Source of the DNA: Prevotellaceae bacterium
GTDB taxonomy: Bacteria; Bacteroidota; Bacteroidia; Bacteroidales; UBA932
Reading direction: 5' to 3'
NCBI GenBank assembly: GCA_031259655.1
Contig: JAIRLF010000295.1
Location: 1-5,121, forward strand
DNA length: 5,121 nt
Positions 4,985-5,121 of this stretch are shown in pieces. The number at the start of each line of letters is the position of its first letter. Within the stretch, counting starts at the first letter, position 1. The notes beneath the pieces are model-generated. The model searched no databases. It was not told the DNA's origin and saw nothing but the letters and a program-made list of their open reading frames with translations. Made by a program: the position numbers and the translations under genes.

Positions 4985-5121
4985 ATGTTTGATTTTAGCG
5001 TAATTGTCCCTGTATATAATCGTCCCGACGAAATCGACGAATTGCTGGGCAGTTTGGCTGGTCAAAACAGAAAAAATTTCGAAATAATATTAGTCGAAGA
5101 CGGTTCAAGCAGACCGAGTAA
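4985..5121 (+). CDS. Family 2 glycosyltransferase, N-terminal part (runs off window)
   Basis: Forty-five codons are visible, starting directly after the preceding stop (no spacing). The opening FSVIVPVYNRPDEIDELLGSL is the first strand and helix of a GT-A fold that binds the nucleotide-sugar. NFEIILVEDGSS is the second strand, with the EDGSS form of the DDGS motif that contacts the uracil or ribose. The catalytic DxD motif and acceptor region lie beyond the window, so the sugar donor, the product and any membrane anchor cannot be judged. The enzyme probably adds a sugar in cell-surface polysaccharide or glycoprotein synthesis at the cytoplasmic side of the inner membrane. No stop is seen before the window end, so this is a truncation of the view, not of the gene. 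Confidence 0.9.
   Translation, partial: MFDFSVIVPVYNRPDEIDELLGSLAGQNRKNFEIILVEDGSSRPS

Noticed and set aside
4733..5065. A 110-codon - strand open frame at the right end
   Set aside because: It is antisense to the 127-residue protein and the glycosyltransferase start, both of which have better protein-like sequence.

Overview
The window looks like part of a Bacteroidota (probably Bacteroidales) chromosome. Two near-perfect TAnnTTTG (-7) promoter boxes with the same core TACCTTTG are visible, Shine-Dalgarno sequences are essentially absent, and the protein families (DUF4625-type lipoprotein, SusC-independent TonB receptor, small Cys/His exported protein) are typical of that phylum. I cannot name the species.

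Region 1 (about 1-700, + strand) is a compact, AT-rich type II toxin-antitoxin-like pair: a helix-turn-helix antitoxin with an acidic tail, then, one base later, a RelE/ParE-like toxin. The toxin's C-terminus looks frameshifted. A strong hairpin terminator, apparently bidirectional, closes this unit and the convergent operon beyond it.

Region 2 (about 4252 down to 729, - strand) is a tight four-gene unit, in transcription order: a Fur-family metalloregulator, a small exported Cys/His-rich protein (11-base overlap), a 722-residue TonB-dependent receptor, and a His-rich DUF4625-like lipoprotein (ATGA overlap). It reads as a self-regulated transition-metal acquisition operon. Zinc is the best guess, but that is inference. 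A 13-pair hairpin that folds well only in the transcript sense lies between gene 2 and the receptor gene.

Region 3 (about 4200-4600) is intergenic. It holds the operon promoter, a short relic resembling the C-terminus of an insertion-sequence transposase (+ strand), overlapping inverted repeats and a candidate promoter for the rightward genes.

Region 4 (4601-5121, + strand) holds a conserved-looking protein with a basic N-terminal tail and acidic C-terminal tail. It is followed with no gap by the start of a family 2 glycosyltransferase that runs off the window.
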